A stretch of DNA of 39,278 nucleotides from Nostoc sp. UHCC 0870. Lineage in GTDB: Bacteria; Cyanobacteriota; Cyanobacteriia; Cyanobacteriales; Nostocaceae. Location of the stretch: positions 1-39,278 of the forward strand of contig NZ_CP091920.1 in the NCBI RefSeq assembly GCF_022063185.1, given 5' to 3'. Position 1 is the stretch's first letter. Each line of letters begins with the position of its first letter. The position numbers and the translations under genes were made by a program. Of the stretch, positions 17,477 to 25,468 are shown in pieces. A model generated the notes under the pieces. The model saw only the letters and a list, made by a program, of their open reading frames with translations. It was not told the origin of the DNA and did no database searches.

Positions 17477-17895
17477 ACATCCCAAGGGTTAACTATCTTA
17501 ATTTGGCAGTCTGCGAAGTCATCAACATTTCGAGTGGCGATTTCTGCGTTATTCGCCAGACAAATAGCAGCAATTTGAGCATCAGCTTGAGAAATAGGCT
17601 TACCAATTTTCTTTCTATTTGCGGCGATTTCGGCAAAACATACAGCCGCTTTTTGCTCAAAGGCGAGAATCTGTCCTACAAATTCCTCAATAAACATAGC
17701 TTGAGCAGTTTCCCTTAAGGCTTGGCTACGTTTACCATCGGGTAAAATGGCGATGCCATAAAGAATTTCGGCTTGGGTAATGCTGGTTATAAATAAGTTT
17801 TCTCTTGGCTGTGTAGCAACCCAATTTTTTACCTTCCTTGAGCCTTGGGGCTTCATAAGTTCTGATAATACGTTGGTATCGAGAACTGTTTTCAT
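17473..17895 (-). CDS. vapC: PIN-domain toxin, VapC/FitB type (140 aa)
   Basis: The PIN ribonuclease signature is present: VLDTNVLSELM with Asp6 and Glu12 at the N-terminus, an internal acidic residue in TQAEILYG (Glu44 region), and a C-terminal SQADAQIAAI plus ATRNVDDF for the last metal ligands. VapC toxins usually cleave tRNA or rRNA. It overlaps its antitoxin gene at the 5' end and hsdR at the 3' end by 4 bp each, so it is co-translated with both. Its place between hsdS and hsdR may stabilise the restriction cassette. Confidence 0.88.
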   Translation of the reverse strand: MKTVLDTNVLSELMKPQGSRKVKNWVATQPRENLFITSITQAEILYGIAILPDGKRSQALRETAQAMFIEEFVGQILAFEQKAAVCFAEIAANRKKIGKPISQADAQIAAICLANNAEIATRNVDDFADCQIKIVNPWDV

Positions 17896-18149
17896 GTTTC
17901 GGAGGCATCAAAACTAGGGGCTGTTCTCATGGGTTCTCTGGTGATTTCGGGTAGTTCAAAATCACCGAGGTTTGCAAAGCGTTTTTCTATGGCTGCGGCA
18001 AGGTTAATTTTAGGTGATAGTTCTGGGGCTAATACACTTTGAAGTATGGCTTTGATTTCGGCTTCGATGGTGTGTCCGTGTTGGGCGGCACGTTGTTCTA
18101 AAAGTTTAGTTATATCTGGTTCTAGCTGGTGAATGGTGATATTAGACAT
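17892..18149 (-). CDS. vapB: Antitoxin, FitA/VapB-like RHH protein (85 aa)
   Basis: It begins SNITIHQLEPDITKLLEQRAAQHGHTIEAE, the ribbon-helix-helix pattern of FitA-like antitoxins. A C-terminal tail (RFANLGDFELPEITREP) would wrap the toxin active site. It precedes the PIN toxin with a 4-bp overlap, the standard antitoxin-toxin order. The antitoxin is expected to bind operator DNA upstream and repress the pair. Confidence 0.85.
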   Translation of the reverse strand: MSNITIHQLEPDITKLLEQRAAQHGHTIEAEIKAILQSVLAPELSPKINLAAAIEKRFANLGDFELPEITREPMRTAPSFDASET

Positions 18150-18226
18150 AGCAATTTGGTAAATGAGTTATTTGATTAATTATAATTTCATTTTTATATG
18201 ATGTCTTCGGTGAGAGATTTCATAGG

Positions 18227-19483
18227 TTATTCCTTGACGCGGAGTTGACCACTCATTAGTTTAGGTAATAAAGTATCACGGGTTTTAGTTAGGGTTTCGA
18301 TTTGCATCTGATGAGATTCTTTCTTAGAGAAAATAGGTACTACCACGTTAGAAAAAAGATTTTTAATTCTTTGTTCTGGAATAGTAATAGGTGAATCGCT
18401 TAATACTCCTAAACTAAGATTTGCTTGCACTGCTTGAACAATACGACTTGAAAGATAGTGTTTATAAGTGATTGATGCAAAATAACAAAGTAAGTATTCA
18501 GGATCGATTTTTTTAAAATCTGGTCTAATAAGTGCTACGGCTTGATTTGTATTAGCAGGTAAGCTTGAAGATGTAACCATTGCATAACGTCCAATTGTTC
18601 CTGCAATGGTGTATAAAATGTCTTTTTCTTGCACTATAGAACGCTTTAACATTATATTTGTCTCTTCGTCTATATAAGCAAATTTTGATTTAACAAGAGT
18701 ATGGCTTTCTGAGATAGACTCAGCTTTAATAAAATTAATTCCACTATCAACAAAATCTTTCTTAAAAGTTGTTGGTGTTGTGCCTTTAGTTATTGTTTGT
18801 GTTAAGTCTCCCAATTTCTCAACGCGCCAACCTTCGGGAATCTTGCCTAACTCTGAGGGAATCATCGCCCCACCAGATGATTTATAGGGCTTACCGTCTG
18901 CGTTGGGGAACTCGAAATCTATAAACCAATGCTTAAATAGAGTTTGTGCGATCGCCTCTAAAGTCTCATTCTGCCGCCTCAGATTTTCGATTTTGGCATC
19001 CAGATTCCCTAAAGTATCTCCAATTTCTTTTTGAATCTTTAATGATGGTAAATCAGGTAATTGTAGATTTCTAATATCTGACATATTTAAATGTTCGACA
19101 GTAGAACCTGAAGCCCTAACTTTCATTTTGTGTTGTATCTCACGAGAGAGCAGAAGATACAAAAGGTAAAATGGATAAACTTTTTGCTTATTTGGTCTAA
19201 TTAAAACAGTTCTCTGTCCTAAACAAACACGCTGTCCTTTGGGTACAATTCCCACCTGTCCAACAGGTGCTTCTCTCGCTAATATTATGTCGTATGCTCT
19301 AGGCTCTAATCTTTGTGTCCATTTTTGATATGTTTCCTCTGATACTTTATTTGAACCTTTAAAATCAAGAAATCCGTTTTTTATATCTGTTGTTCTTATA
19401 GATGGGATTCCTTCATTTTGAATAGGTGCTGTTTTATGCTCACAATCAACGATGTCAAGACAAATATTATTTAATACTTCCAT
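18227..19483 (-). CDS. hsdS: Type I restriction-modification specificity subunit (HsdS, about 418 aa)
   Basis: A full-length two-TRD specificity subunit. TRD1 runs to about residue 155, followed by a central conserved coiled segment (KIQKEIGDTLGNLDAKIENL... FKHWFIDFEFP). TRD2 starts at IPEGWRVEKLGDL and ends with a second conserved helix (EQRIKNLFSNVVVP... TRDTLLPKLMSGQL). It sets the sequence recognised by the hsdM/hsdR complex of this operon. ATG 19483 is the likely start, because the preceding in-frame residues from GTG 19540 are not family-like. The GTG start would overlap the stop of a 36-codon ORF upstream by 4 bp. Confidence 0.9.
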   Translation of the reverse strand: MEVLNNICLDIVDCEHKTAPIQNEGIPSIRTTDIKNGFLDFKGSNKVSEETYQKWTQRLEPRAYDIILAREAPVGQVGIVPKGQRVCLGQRTVLIRPNKQKVYPFYLLYLLLSREIQHKMKVRASGSTVEHLNMSDIRNLQLPDLPSLKIQKEIGDTLGNLDAKIENLRRQNETLEAIAQTLFKHWFIDFEFPNADGKPYKSSGGAMIPSELGKIPEGWRVEKLGDLTQTITKGTTPTTFKKDFVDSGINFIKAESISESHTLVKSKFAYIDEETNIMLKRSIVQEKDILYTIAGTIGRYAMVTSSSLPANTNQAVALIRPDFKKIDPEYLLCYFASITYKHYLSSRIVQAVQANLSLGVLSDSPITIPEQRIKNLFSNVVVPIFSKKESHQMQIETLTKTRDTLLPKLMSGQLRVKE

Positions 19484-19536
19484 AATTGAAAATAAAACTT
19501 TATTAACTATTCCTAAATACCTAAAAAAACTTAGAT

Positions 19537-19647
19537 TCACCCATCATTTACCTCTAAAAGCCGCCTTAATTCCTGTTTCAAAACCTCCGTATCTGGCAAA
19601 TAGAACTGATATATCGACACCAAAAGCTGCTTAGAAATATTAGCCAC
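19537..19647 (-). CDS. Possible 36-aa peptide upstream of hsdS
   Basis: A GTG-initiated frame encoding a Leu/Tyr-rich helix (ISKQLLVSIYQFYLPD) and a charged end (LKQELRRLLEVNDG). Its stop overlaps the longer GTG start of hsdS by 4 bp, so it could couple translation. The composition is protein-like, but there is no clear ribosome binding site. It may equally be a remnant of a longer gene. Confidence 0.35.
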   Translation of the reverse strand: MANISKQLLVSIYQFYLPDTEVLKQELRRLLEVNDG

Positions 19648-19694
19648 TCAACCAAAATCAAAATACCAGACAGTGTTTGGCATTTTTAGTAAAT

Positions 19695-20102
19695 TCATAC
19701 AGCAACTTCCCAATCCTCATATTGCAACCCTTCTATTCGGCTAAACTCTCCCACATTATGAGTTACCAACACCAAGCTATTAGCAAGAGCAATTGAAGCA
19801 ATTTGTAAATCATAAACTCCAATTGGTGTTCCTTTTTTATTCAATTCAGAACGAATATAACCACAAATATCTGCTGCTTGACCATCAAAAGGTAAGCTAA
19901 CAAATTCATCAAAAAATATCTTTAATGTTGCCAGATTTTTGTCTCTATTAGAACTTTTATAAGCTCCGTAATAAAGCTCAAATTTTACAATATCGCACAG
20001 AAAAACCTCATCTGGTGGCAGTGAATTTAAGCGATAAAAAACTGGATTATTACTGGAATTAAGATACCGAATACAGGCATTAGTATCTAACAAATAACTC
20101 AT
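19695..20102 (-). CDS. vapC: PIN-domain toxin, VapC family (135 aa)
   Basis: A second PIN ribonuclease: YLLDTNACIRYLN with Asp6, VKFELYYGAYK with the internal Glu, and GVYDLQIASIALANSLVLVTHNVGEF carrying the last acidic residues. It differs clearly from the PIN toxin at 17473-17895, so this is an independent acquisition rather than a tandem duplication. It overlaps the upstream antitoxin gene by 4 bp and sits in the hsdM-hsdS gap of the restriction operon. Confidence 0.88.
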   Translation of the reverse strand: MSYLLDTNACIRYLNSSNNPVFYRLNSLPPDEVFLCDIVKFELYYGAYKSSNRDKNLATLKIFFDEFVSLPFDGQAADICGYIRSELNKKGTPIGVYDLQIASIALANSLVLVTHNVGEFSRIEGLQYEDWEVAV

Positions 20103-20356
20103 AATAGCGGCTCTCGTTCCTGTGCTTCTGGCTGAGGCTCTCTAACTAACAATTCCCCTTGCCAACCACCACAAGTATGCTCAAAGAAACCAGGCGACCA
20201 GTCCCTACTTTTAGATGTAATTATCGGTGTATTTTCCGTTACATCCTCAAGAATAGATGTGATTTCTTCTTCCAAAGTCCGTTGATGACTCTGAGCCAGA
20301 CGTTTTAGTTTTTCTATAACAATGGGATTAAGCTGTTTCAAAATAACTTGAGTCAT
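20099..20356 (-). CDS. vapB: Antitoxin partner of the second PIN toxin (85 aa)
   Basis: It starts MTQVILKQLNPIVIEKLKRLAQSHQRTLEEEI, a ribbon-helix-helix antitoxin pattern of the FitA/VapB kind. A middle segment (SPGFFEHTCGGWQGELLVRE) resembles the toxin-wrapping tails of this class. ATG 20356 is chosen because AAGGAG lies 6 bases upstream. An earlier in-frame start (20395) lies inside the end of hsdM. The gene therefore begins immediately after hsdM (stop at 20367, an 11-bp gap), in the same transcription unit. Confidence 0.85.
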   Translation of the reverse strand: MTQVILKQLNPIVIEKLKRLAQSHQRTLEEEITSILEDVTENTPIITSKSRDWSPGFFEHTCGGWQGELLVREPQPEAQEREPLL

Positions 20357-20366
20357 ATTCATCTCC

Positions 20367-21950
20367 TTAAAAATCAACCAACTCATCACTAACAATAAAT
20401 CCCACCTTTAACAATTGCTTTTTAATCTCCTCATCCAACAATTGCCCCTCTCGCATTTGCTCACCTAATGCCATTGTAAGCTCACTCATTTTCTCCTCAA
20501 AGCTCACCCCATCCTCAATTTCATCAGGAATACCCACATAACGCCCTGGTGTCAACACAAAATTATGCTTCTCAATTTCAGCGATTGATGCAGACTTACA
20601 AAAGCCCTTGATATCGCGGTAACTCCCCCCCGACTTCTTCCACTCATGGTAAGTATCAGCAATCTTGCTAATCTCAATTTCCGTGAAAGCCCTACTACTG
20701 CGATTTACCATATAACCCAACTCTGAGGCATCAATAAACAATACCTCACCGTGTCTATCCCTGTTTTTATTCCCGTTTTTATACCGACTAAGAAACCACA
20801 AACAAGCAGGAATACCCGTATTGTAAAAAAGTTGGGTAGGCAACATCACAATACAATCCACCAAATCTTTCTGCACTAAAGCCTTACGAATATCTCCCTC
20901 ACCGCTTGTATTTGACGACAGCGAACCATTCGACAAGACAAAACCCGCCGAACCTGTTGGTGCTAAGTGGTAAATGAAATGCGATACCCAAGCAAAATTG
21001 GCATTCCCAACTGGAGGTACAAGGTCATTAGCCAGCCAGCGTCCATCATTTCGCAATAACTCGCCGCCCCAATCACTATCATTAAAAGGAGGATTAGCAA
21101 TGACAAAATCCGCTTTTAAGTCTTTGTGAGCATCATTGAGAAACGAACCTTCAGGATTCCACTTTATATTTGAGCCGTCAATCCCCCTAATCGCCAAATT
21201 CATCCGGCACAATTTATAAGTTGTCTCGTTGCTCTCCTGCCCATAAATTGAGATATCATCCAAACGCCCTTGGTGATTTTTGACAAACTTCTCACTCTGG
21301 ACAAACATCCCCCCTGAACCACAGCAAGGGTCAAATACACGCCCATTGTAGGGTTCTAGCATCTCAACTAAAAGTTTAACAATGCTTTCAGGTGTATAGA
21401 ACTGTCCACCTTTCTTGCCTTCAGCTAGAGCAAATTGTCCCAAAAAGTATTCATAGACTCGCCCTAAAACATCCTGTGCCTGTGCCTCAGCATCCCCTAA
21501 CGTAATTGATCCAATTAAGTCAATTAATCCACCCAAAGATTTCTGGTCTAATTTCTGCTGTCCATACACCTTGGGTAAAATCCCTTTTAACCGTTTGGCG
21601 TTTTCCTGCTCGATTGCTTCCATAGCCAAATCAACAGTTTTACCAATGTCGGGTTGCTTCGCCTGTCCTTGAAGATATGTCCACCGCGCCTCAACTGGTA
21701 CAAAAAACACATTCTCGGCTGAATACTCATCCCTATCCTCTGGATTTGCCCCTGCGTAATCCCCCTCACCCGCCAGCAACTTTTGATGCAACTCCTCAAA
21801 GGCATCAGAGATATATTTCAGAAAAATTAAACCTAAAACAATATGCTTATACTCAGCAGCATCAATATTTTTTCGCAGCTTATCCGCCGCTTTCCATAAT
21901 TTCTGCTCAAATGACTCTGAGTTATTCTGCTTTGCTGCTTTTTCTGCCAT
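20367..21950 (-). CDS. hsdM: Type I restriction-modification methyltransferase subunit (527 aa)
   Basis: N6-adenine methylase subunit of the complete type I system. An N-terminal helical domain (FEQKLWKAADKLR) is followed by motif X FYTPES (about 184-189), motif I FDPCCGSGGMF (Asp207) and motif IV ANPPFNDSDW (286-289). The C-terminal helical region carries KHNFVLTPGRYVG, typical of HsdM. It is first in the minus-strand operon. Together with HsdS (18227-19483) and HsdR (14321-17476) it should form a functional restriction-modification enzyme. No truncation is seen. Confidence 0.95.
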   Translation of the reverse strand: MAEKAAKQNNSESFEQKLWKAADKLRKNIDAAEYKHIVLGLIFLKYISDAFEELHQKLLAGEGDYAGANPEDRDEYSAENVFFVPVEARWTYLQGQAKQPDIGKTVDLAMEAIEQENAKRLKGILPKVYGQQKLDQKSLGGLIDLIGSITLGDAEAQAQDVLGRVYEYFLGQFALAEGKKGGQFYTPESIVKLLVEMLEPYNGRVFDPCCGSGGMFVQSEKFVKNHQGRLDDISIYGQESNETTYKLCRMNLAIRGIDGSNIKWNPEGSFLNDAHKDLKADFVIANPPFNDSDWGGELLRNDGRWLANDLVPPVGNANFAWVSHFIYHLAPTGSAGFVLSNGSLSSNTSGEGDIRKALVQKDLVDCIVMLPTQLFYNTGIPACLWFLSRYKNGNKNRDRHGEVLFIDASELGYMVNRSSRAFTEIEISKIADTYHEWKKSGGSYRDIKGFCKSASIAEIEKHNFVLTPGRYVGIPDEIEDGVSFEEKMSELTMALGEQMREGQLLDEEIKKQLLKVGFIVSDELVDF

Positions 21951-22205
21951 CTTACCCTTAATCTTTAGAAATAAATCTCAACTTTTTTAACTTAACCTGT
22001 CGATTTAGTTTTTTTATAGGCGATGGCGTTGACCCAGGCGATCGCTACTATATCTTCCATTGCCCTGTTTTACCGATTCAGCTTAGTTTCTGGCACTAAT
22101 GCTTTGTCAGTATACCTTGTGTTGAAAACCGTAACTAACGATTTCGTTACAGTACGAAAGCAAGAAATCGTTATTTCGTTATTTCGCTAAAGAACGAAAG
22201 CAATA
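21951..22205. promoter_or_regulatory. Region between parB-like gene and hsdM, with iterons at 22133-22200
   Basis: From about 22133 to 22200 several copies of CGATTTCGTTA, ATTTCGTTA and ATTTCGCTAA cluster directly after the RHH gene stop. The same motifs recur upstream of parA (about 23104-23215). They are probable centromere or operator sites for the ParA/RHH system. The remainder carries a HIP1 site and presumably the promoter of hsdM. A 22-codon minus frame (21992-22060) is too weak to call. Confidence 0.6.
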
Positions 22206-22448
22206 CTAACCCTGATTCTCTGTCCAATACTTAAAAATACGCTGCAAGAGTTCAACCTGGGTACAACCGTAAGTAGCGGCTGCAATTTTGAAATCCTTTT
22301 TAAATTCGGCACTGACTTTAAAATTCAAGTTAACCGTTTCGCCCGGATCAGGTTTCTCCAAGTTTGACTTCGTTTCATCAATGGCTGGCGGTTCGCCTTT
22401 ATTGGTTTTACTTGCTTTACGTGGTGGCGGGGGTGGTTTAGTTGCCAT
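22206..22448 (-). CDS. Small RHH centromere-binding partner of ParA (80 aa)
   Basis: A Lys/Pro-rich flexible N-terminus (PPPPPRKASKTNK) is followed by a C-terminal ribbon-helix-helix-like core: VNLNFKVSAEFKKDFKIAAATYGCTQVELLQRIFKYW. This is the layout of ParG/ParB-like small partition proteins, with a mobile N-tail that can stimulate the ATPase and an RHH that binds centromere repeats. It starts one base after the parA stop, so it is co-transcribed. The flanking CGATTTCGTTA repeats are its likely targets. Confidence 0.8.
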   Translation of the reverse strand: MATKPPPPPRKASKTNKGEPPAIDETKSNLEKPDPGETVNLNFKVSAEFKKDFKIAAATYGCTQVELLQRIFKYWTENQG

Positions 22449-22449
22449 G

Positions 22450-23085
22450 TTATTCCTCGTTTAATAAATCAATGATGCCTTGCACGACTTCTTCTGCCCG
22501 TTGCCTGAGAGTGGGAAAGCTTACCTCAGAGACAGCACGACCATTATCAGAAGCCTGTCGGTAAGCTGTCTTCTCAGGAATTGAACCTGCTACTGTGGCA
22601 TAACCAGCTTTATGAATATACGAACGTGCTTCTTCAATTTCATTCTCGCGATCGCCAACGCGACATAAAACAAAAACAATCTTTTCGACACCTATTTTGG
22701 ACTTCACCAACTCATGCGCCAACAGTACCGATGGCTTGAGGTCATCCAGCGATAGCCCAGTGGGTAACACAAGTAAGTCACTTGCACGGGCAATCTCTAA
22801 TGTCCCTTGCATGGAGTGGGGTGGCCCATCCATAACCATAAGGTCGTAAACATCGGCGTGTTTCAAAGCTTGAGCTACAGTGCGGAATTGTTCCACTGCT
22901 ATCTCCGGCTGGATACCATTTAGTTCCCGACGCTGTTTCCAATCGGTACTTGTACCCTGTGAAATATCTAGGTCGGCAATTTTTACATCCCAACCAGCAG
23001 CTGCATATTCACGAGCAATGAGCCGAGCTATTGTACTTTTCGAGACTCCGCCCTTTTGCGAAATTACACCCACCAATAAGGCCAT
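22450..23085 (-). CDS. parA: ParA-family partition ATPase (211 aa)
   Basis: A short type Ib-like ParA with deviant Walker A KGGVSKST (residues 11-18; Lys11 is the signature lysine). Walker A' lies at IADLDISQGTSTDW (Asp40 region) and Walker B at VMDGPP (Asp86). It has no N-terminal helix-turn-helix, so autoregulation would depend on the small RHH partner encoded just downstream. It positions plasmid copies over the nucleoid before division. Ser15 replaces the more common Gly in KGGVGKS, a tolerated variant. Confidence 0.92.
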   Translation of the reverse strand: MALLVGVISQKGGVSKSTIARLIAREYAAAGWDVKIADLDISQGTSTDWKQRRELNGIQPEIAVEQFRTVAQALKHADVYDLMVMDGPPHSMQGTLEIARASDLLVLPTGLSLDDLKPSVLLAHELVKSKIGVEKIVFVLCRVGDRENEIEEARSYIHKAGYATVAGSIPEKTAYRQASDNGRAVSEVSFPTLRQRAEEVVQGIIDLLNEE

Positions 23086-23097
23086 CTTGATTTCGTC

Positions 23098-23215
23098 CTT
23101 TCGCCCTATAGCGAATTAGTTATATCTTGTTTTCGTCCTCAAGTAAATAGCGATTTCGTTAAAGCAAGAAAAAACGATGTAAAGAATTAGCGATTTCGTT
23201 ATTTCGCTAAATATA
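23098..23215. promoter_or_regulatory. parA upstream iterons, probable centromere/operator
   Basis: Repeated elements include AGCGATTTCGTTA (twice), ATTTCGCTAA, and TTTCGTCC (twice), spread over about 115 bp just upstream of the parA start. Equivalent repeats follow the RHH gene at 22133-22200, so the two-gene cassette is bracketed. This arrangement fits a partition centromere that also serves as operator. Confidence 0.65.
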
Positions 23216-23293
23216 CTTATTCCAGATTTGAAGGCTTGCTCATTCCCTAGATATTGAAGACGGAATCCTTGAGGGAGACAGTAGCTTAGAATT

Positions 23294-24211
23294 TTAACAG
23301 TGTGGGCAATAATACCCCGCCTCTAGCTTTTCTCGACTATATTCACTGAAGGCAACATAGTCGGTAAATAAGTAATGACTGCCGATAATTGCTTGGCACT
23401 TACGACAGGTATTAACTACATATTCTTCTCCTGCCGTTTTGCTGTAGCGTTTAGCGAGAAACGCACCATGCTGGTTAGCTAGTTGAATGTCAGATGCAGA
23501 AAAATCACCTTCGTATCCTGCATCGCCCCTCAAAGCCGCAACTTTCATTGGCGAATTACACTTCCAACACTTGCCGTTAATGATGAGCATATATTTTTTG
23601 GGCATGTGCATACCGCATTCGGGGCATTTGGGATTGAGGCACAAATCTACAGCATCCGGCTGCAAAATGGGATTGTTTAGGCGGTAAATGTCTTGGTCTG
23701 ATTTTAGAACGTAAGAAACGAGCGCAATTCGATTCTGCTTGTAATATTCCAGTGTTGTGCGGCTGGGGGCATGGGTGACAATTACTTCAATGCAGGCAAT
23801 TATCTTGCCCGAAGAATCTAGTAAAGCAATATCTGGCCTACAAATACCTAAATCATATTCAAGTTCTACCTGAGTGGCTTTTTTTAATAGATTCCCACTA
23901 TGGCTACCACCGCTACAGTATTTGCACTTCCATCGAATTTCTAAAGGCTGCTTGCGATTAATATGAGCTTGAATTGATTGATGCAATAAAACTTTAAAAC
24001 CATAGTGCAAAGCTGTTTCTGGTTTGCAATTGGAACTTAGTGACTTGTGTGTAAAGTGAGGACGCTTCTTTGTTCCCTTATGGAGAATTAAGGTCTGGTC
24101 ACAAACCAAGCACAAATAATTCTCATTCTTCTCAGCATCGACAGCTTTTACTAGCTCCCCAGAATCGGTTTTAGCAATGGAATAAAGAATCTCTTTACCT
24201 ATAGCAAACAC
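23294..24211 (-). CDS. CoiA-like nuclease-fold protein with zinc ribbons (305 aa)
   Basis: The N-terminal domain carries CLVCDQTLILHKGTKKRPHF, typical of competence CoiA-like proteins (a zinc-binding pair then KxxHFxH). It is followed by a PD-(D/E)XK-like core: CRPDIALLDSSGKIIACIEV with Asp and Glu in the expected spacing. The C-terminal half has two Cys4 clusters, CPECG/CWKC (about 195-220) and CRKC/YYCPHC (about 270-305). It probably acts on DNA, but its role on the plasmid is unknown. The start is GTG 24211, because TGA lies four codons upstream in frame. AGGAGG directly abuts this GTG, an unusually short spacing. Confidence 0.72.
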   Translation of the reverse strand: MFAIGKEILYSIAKTDSGELVKAVDAEKNENYLCLVCDQTLILHKGTKKRPHFTHKSLSSNCKPETALHYGFKVLLHQSIQAHINRKQPLEIRWKCKYCSGGSHSGNLLKKATQVELEYDLGICRPDIALLDSSGKIIACIEVIVTHAPSRTTLEYYKQNRIALVSYVLKSDQDIYRLNNPILQPDAVDLCLNPKCPECGMHMPKKYMLIINGKCWKCNSPMKVAALRGDAGYEGDFSASDIQLANQHGAFLAKRYSKTAGEEYVVNTCRKCQAIIGSHYLFTDYVAFSEYSREKLEAGYYCPHC

Positions 24212-24220
24212 CTCCTGTTT

Positions 24221-24328
24221 TCAATGTTTACAAAAGTATCCCATGTCTGTAATGCACTTTTCAACTAAGGTGATCTCCTGTTCTGCGTAGATGGGTAGCC
24301 GCCGAGATACCCATGAATATCCAGAGGT
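24221..24328 (-). pseudogene. Open 35-codon stretch without a start, upstream of the CoiA-like gene
   Basis: The minus strand is open from just after a stop near 24329 to TGA at 24221. It encodes protein-like sequence with SWVSRRLPIYAEQEITLVEK near its start and MGYFCKH at its end, but no ATG, GTG or TTG lies in the right place. It may be the 3' remnant of a gene cut off by the repeat element at 24354-24420, or chance. A 7-bp dyad (ATGGGTA/TACCCAT, 24291-24314) lies within it. Confidence 0.3.
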
Positions 24329-24353
24329 TTATTCACTGACTTGATATTCCCGC

Positions 24354-24420
24354 CTATTCCGAAACTTCGGAATAAAACTACAACCCCCCTCACCGCCAGG
24401 GTTTTGGGGATTATGTTTAT
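24354..24420. repeat. 67-bp direct repeat, copy A
   Basis: It starts with the near-palindrome ATTCCGAAACTTCGGAAT and continues through CCCCTCACCGCCAGGG to ATTATGTTTAT. It matches 25567-25633 at 62 of 67 positions in the same orientation. The two copies bracket the ATP-grasp gene. Copy A ends 4 bp from that gene's stop codon. Confidence 0.9.
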
Positions 24421-24423
24421 GGG

Positions 24424-25209
24424 TTAGATGTCAATCCAAATTTGAGCAAAACGTTCAGCCGTCCATCCAACTATATCTGACACCTGCCCATCACCAATTT
24501 CTACGATTCGCTTAGTGCCATCGCTACTCGATACTACATCCACAGAGAAAAACTGGCTCTCAATCCGCTTGGCGCACTCAAAAACAATCTCTGGAATTTC
24601 TTCATCTGGTGAAGAAGCAAAAGGTTTACCAGATAAGACAAAGTAACGCTTCTCAGTTTCTTTTACAAAATCTTCAATCCGCCGCACACAAATACCTCCT
24701 TCAATCGTGCCTCGAAATTTTTGCATCTCGGCAACTACTGTTTTGATTTGCGAAGGTTGATTAATTATAGAACCAACTGAGGTTTTGAGAGATTTTACAT
24801 AATCTTTGATAAAAAACCCATTCCACCCAAGTTGGTTCAACTGGTTCTCTAAATCATCATCGACGGAATAAAATTTAGTCTCTGGAGTTAAATCAGTAAT
24901 CAGGGAATACCAGTTTGGCAGATAGTGTGTAGCTAGATACTCATCTTTAGAAGTCAAAACACTTGCCCCTGTACTTTCTACGACACTAACTAATAACTCA
25001 TAATCTCTGGGCGAAAGCATCCAACCCCGATAGACCACTTTTGAACCAACAGTGGGAGATGGAATAATCTTTGATGAACCAGATGCCAACGATTCCAAAG
25101 AAATAACTCCAGTTGCAAAACCAGCATTTTGCATACAAGCAACTTCCTCCAAGTACGCTGGATCTGCTTTTTTAGGATTGAAGTAATCACTAGGAAAAAG
25201 AAATCTCAC
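24424..25209 (-). CDS. ATP-grasp protein, probably R2K clade (DUF4343-like), 261 aa
   Basis: The domain order fits an R2K-type ATP-grasp enzyme: an N-terminal pre-ATP-grasp segment (MRFLFPSDYFNPKKADPAY), VVYRGWMLSPRDYELL, a nucleotide-binding part (GWNGFFIKDYVKSLKTS, with a Lys expected to contact ATP), RGTIEGGICVRRIEDF, and the C-terminal metal-binding strands (FFSVDVVSS... RIVEIGDGQVSDIVGW). ATP-grasp enzymes ligate a carboxylate to an amine or similar nucleophile. R2K members are frequent in phages and mobile elements and their substrates are mostly unknown. The gene stands alone between 67-bp direct repeats, which suggests a mobile or recombined cassette. Confidence 0.75.
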   Translation of the reverse strand: MRFLFPSDYFNPKKADPAYLEEVACMQNAGFATGVISLESLASGSSKIIPSPTVGSKVVYRGWMLSPRDYELLVSVVESTGASVLTSKDEYLATHYLPNWYSLITDLTPETKFYSVDDDLENQLNQLGWNGFFIKDYVKSLKTSVGSIINQPSQIKTVVAEMQKFRGTIEGGICVRRIEDFVKETEKRYFVLSGKPFASSPDEEIPEIVFECAKRIESQFFSVDVVSSSDGTKRIVEIGDGQVSDIVGWTAERFAQIWIDI

Positions 25210-25317
25210 AATCCCTCAAACAAATATATTTAACTACTAATTATATTAATGTTTAAGTATATTTACTTGAAAAGTATGCAGTTTGAATACTGAAGATATA
25301 TTCAAATCTAGTCAACT

Positions 25318-25352
25318 GATTGCAGATTGCCAATTGTAGATTGCAGATTGAC
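25318..25352. repeat. Heptamer tandem repeat, five GATTGCA-like units
   Basis: Consecutive 7-mers GATTGCA, GATTGCC, AATTGTA, GATTGCA, GATTGAC. This is the short tandemly repeated heptamer type common in heterocystous cyanobacteria. Confidence 0.75.
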
Positions 25353-25440
25353 TACATCCACTCTTAGATATAGCTTGAGGATTTGAGATTGTAGATTTTA
25401 GATTTATTCCGCCCACAAGGAGCGGGGCTTGTACCAAAAA

Positions 25441-25468
25441 CAATCTCCAATCTCCAATCTCCAATCTT
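25441..25468. repeat. Heptamer tandem repeat, four CAATCTC units
   Basis: CAATCTC three times, then CAATCTT. The same class of short heptamer repeat as at 25318-25352 with a related complementary sequence. Confidence 0.8.

Noticed and set aside
21992..22060. 22-codon minus-strand frame upstream of hsdM
   Set aside because: Too short and dominated by a HIP1 octamer; no ribosome binding site or conserved feature.
25318..25468. Possible CRISPR array in the heptamer-repeat region
   Set aside because: Units are 7 bp and contiguous without spacers; this is a short tandem repeat, not CRISPR.
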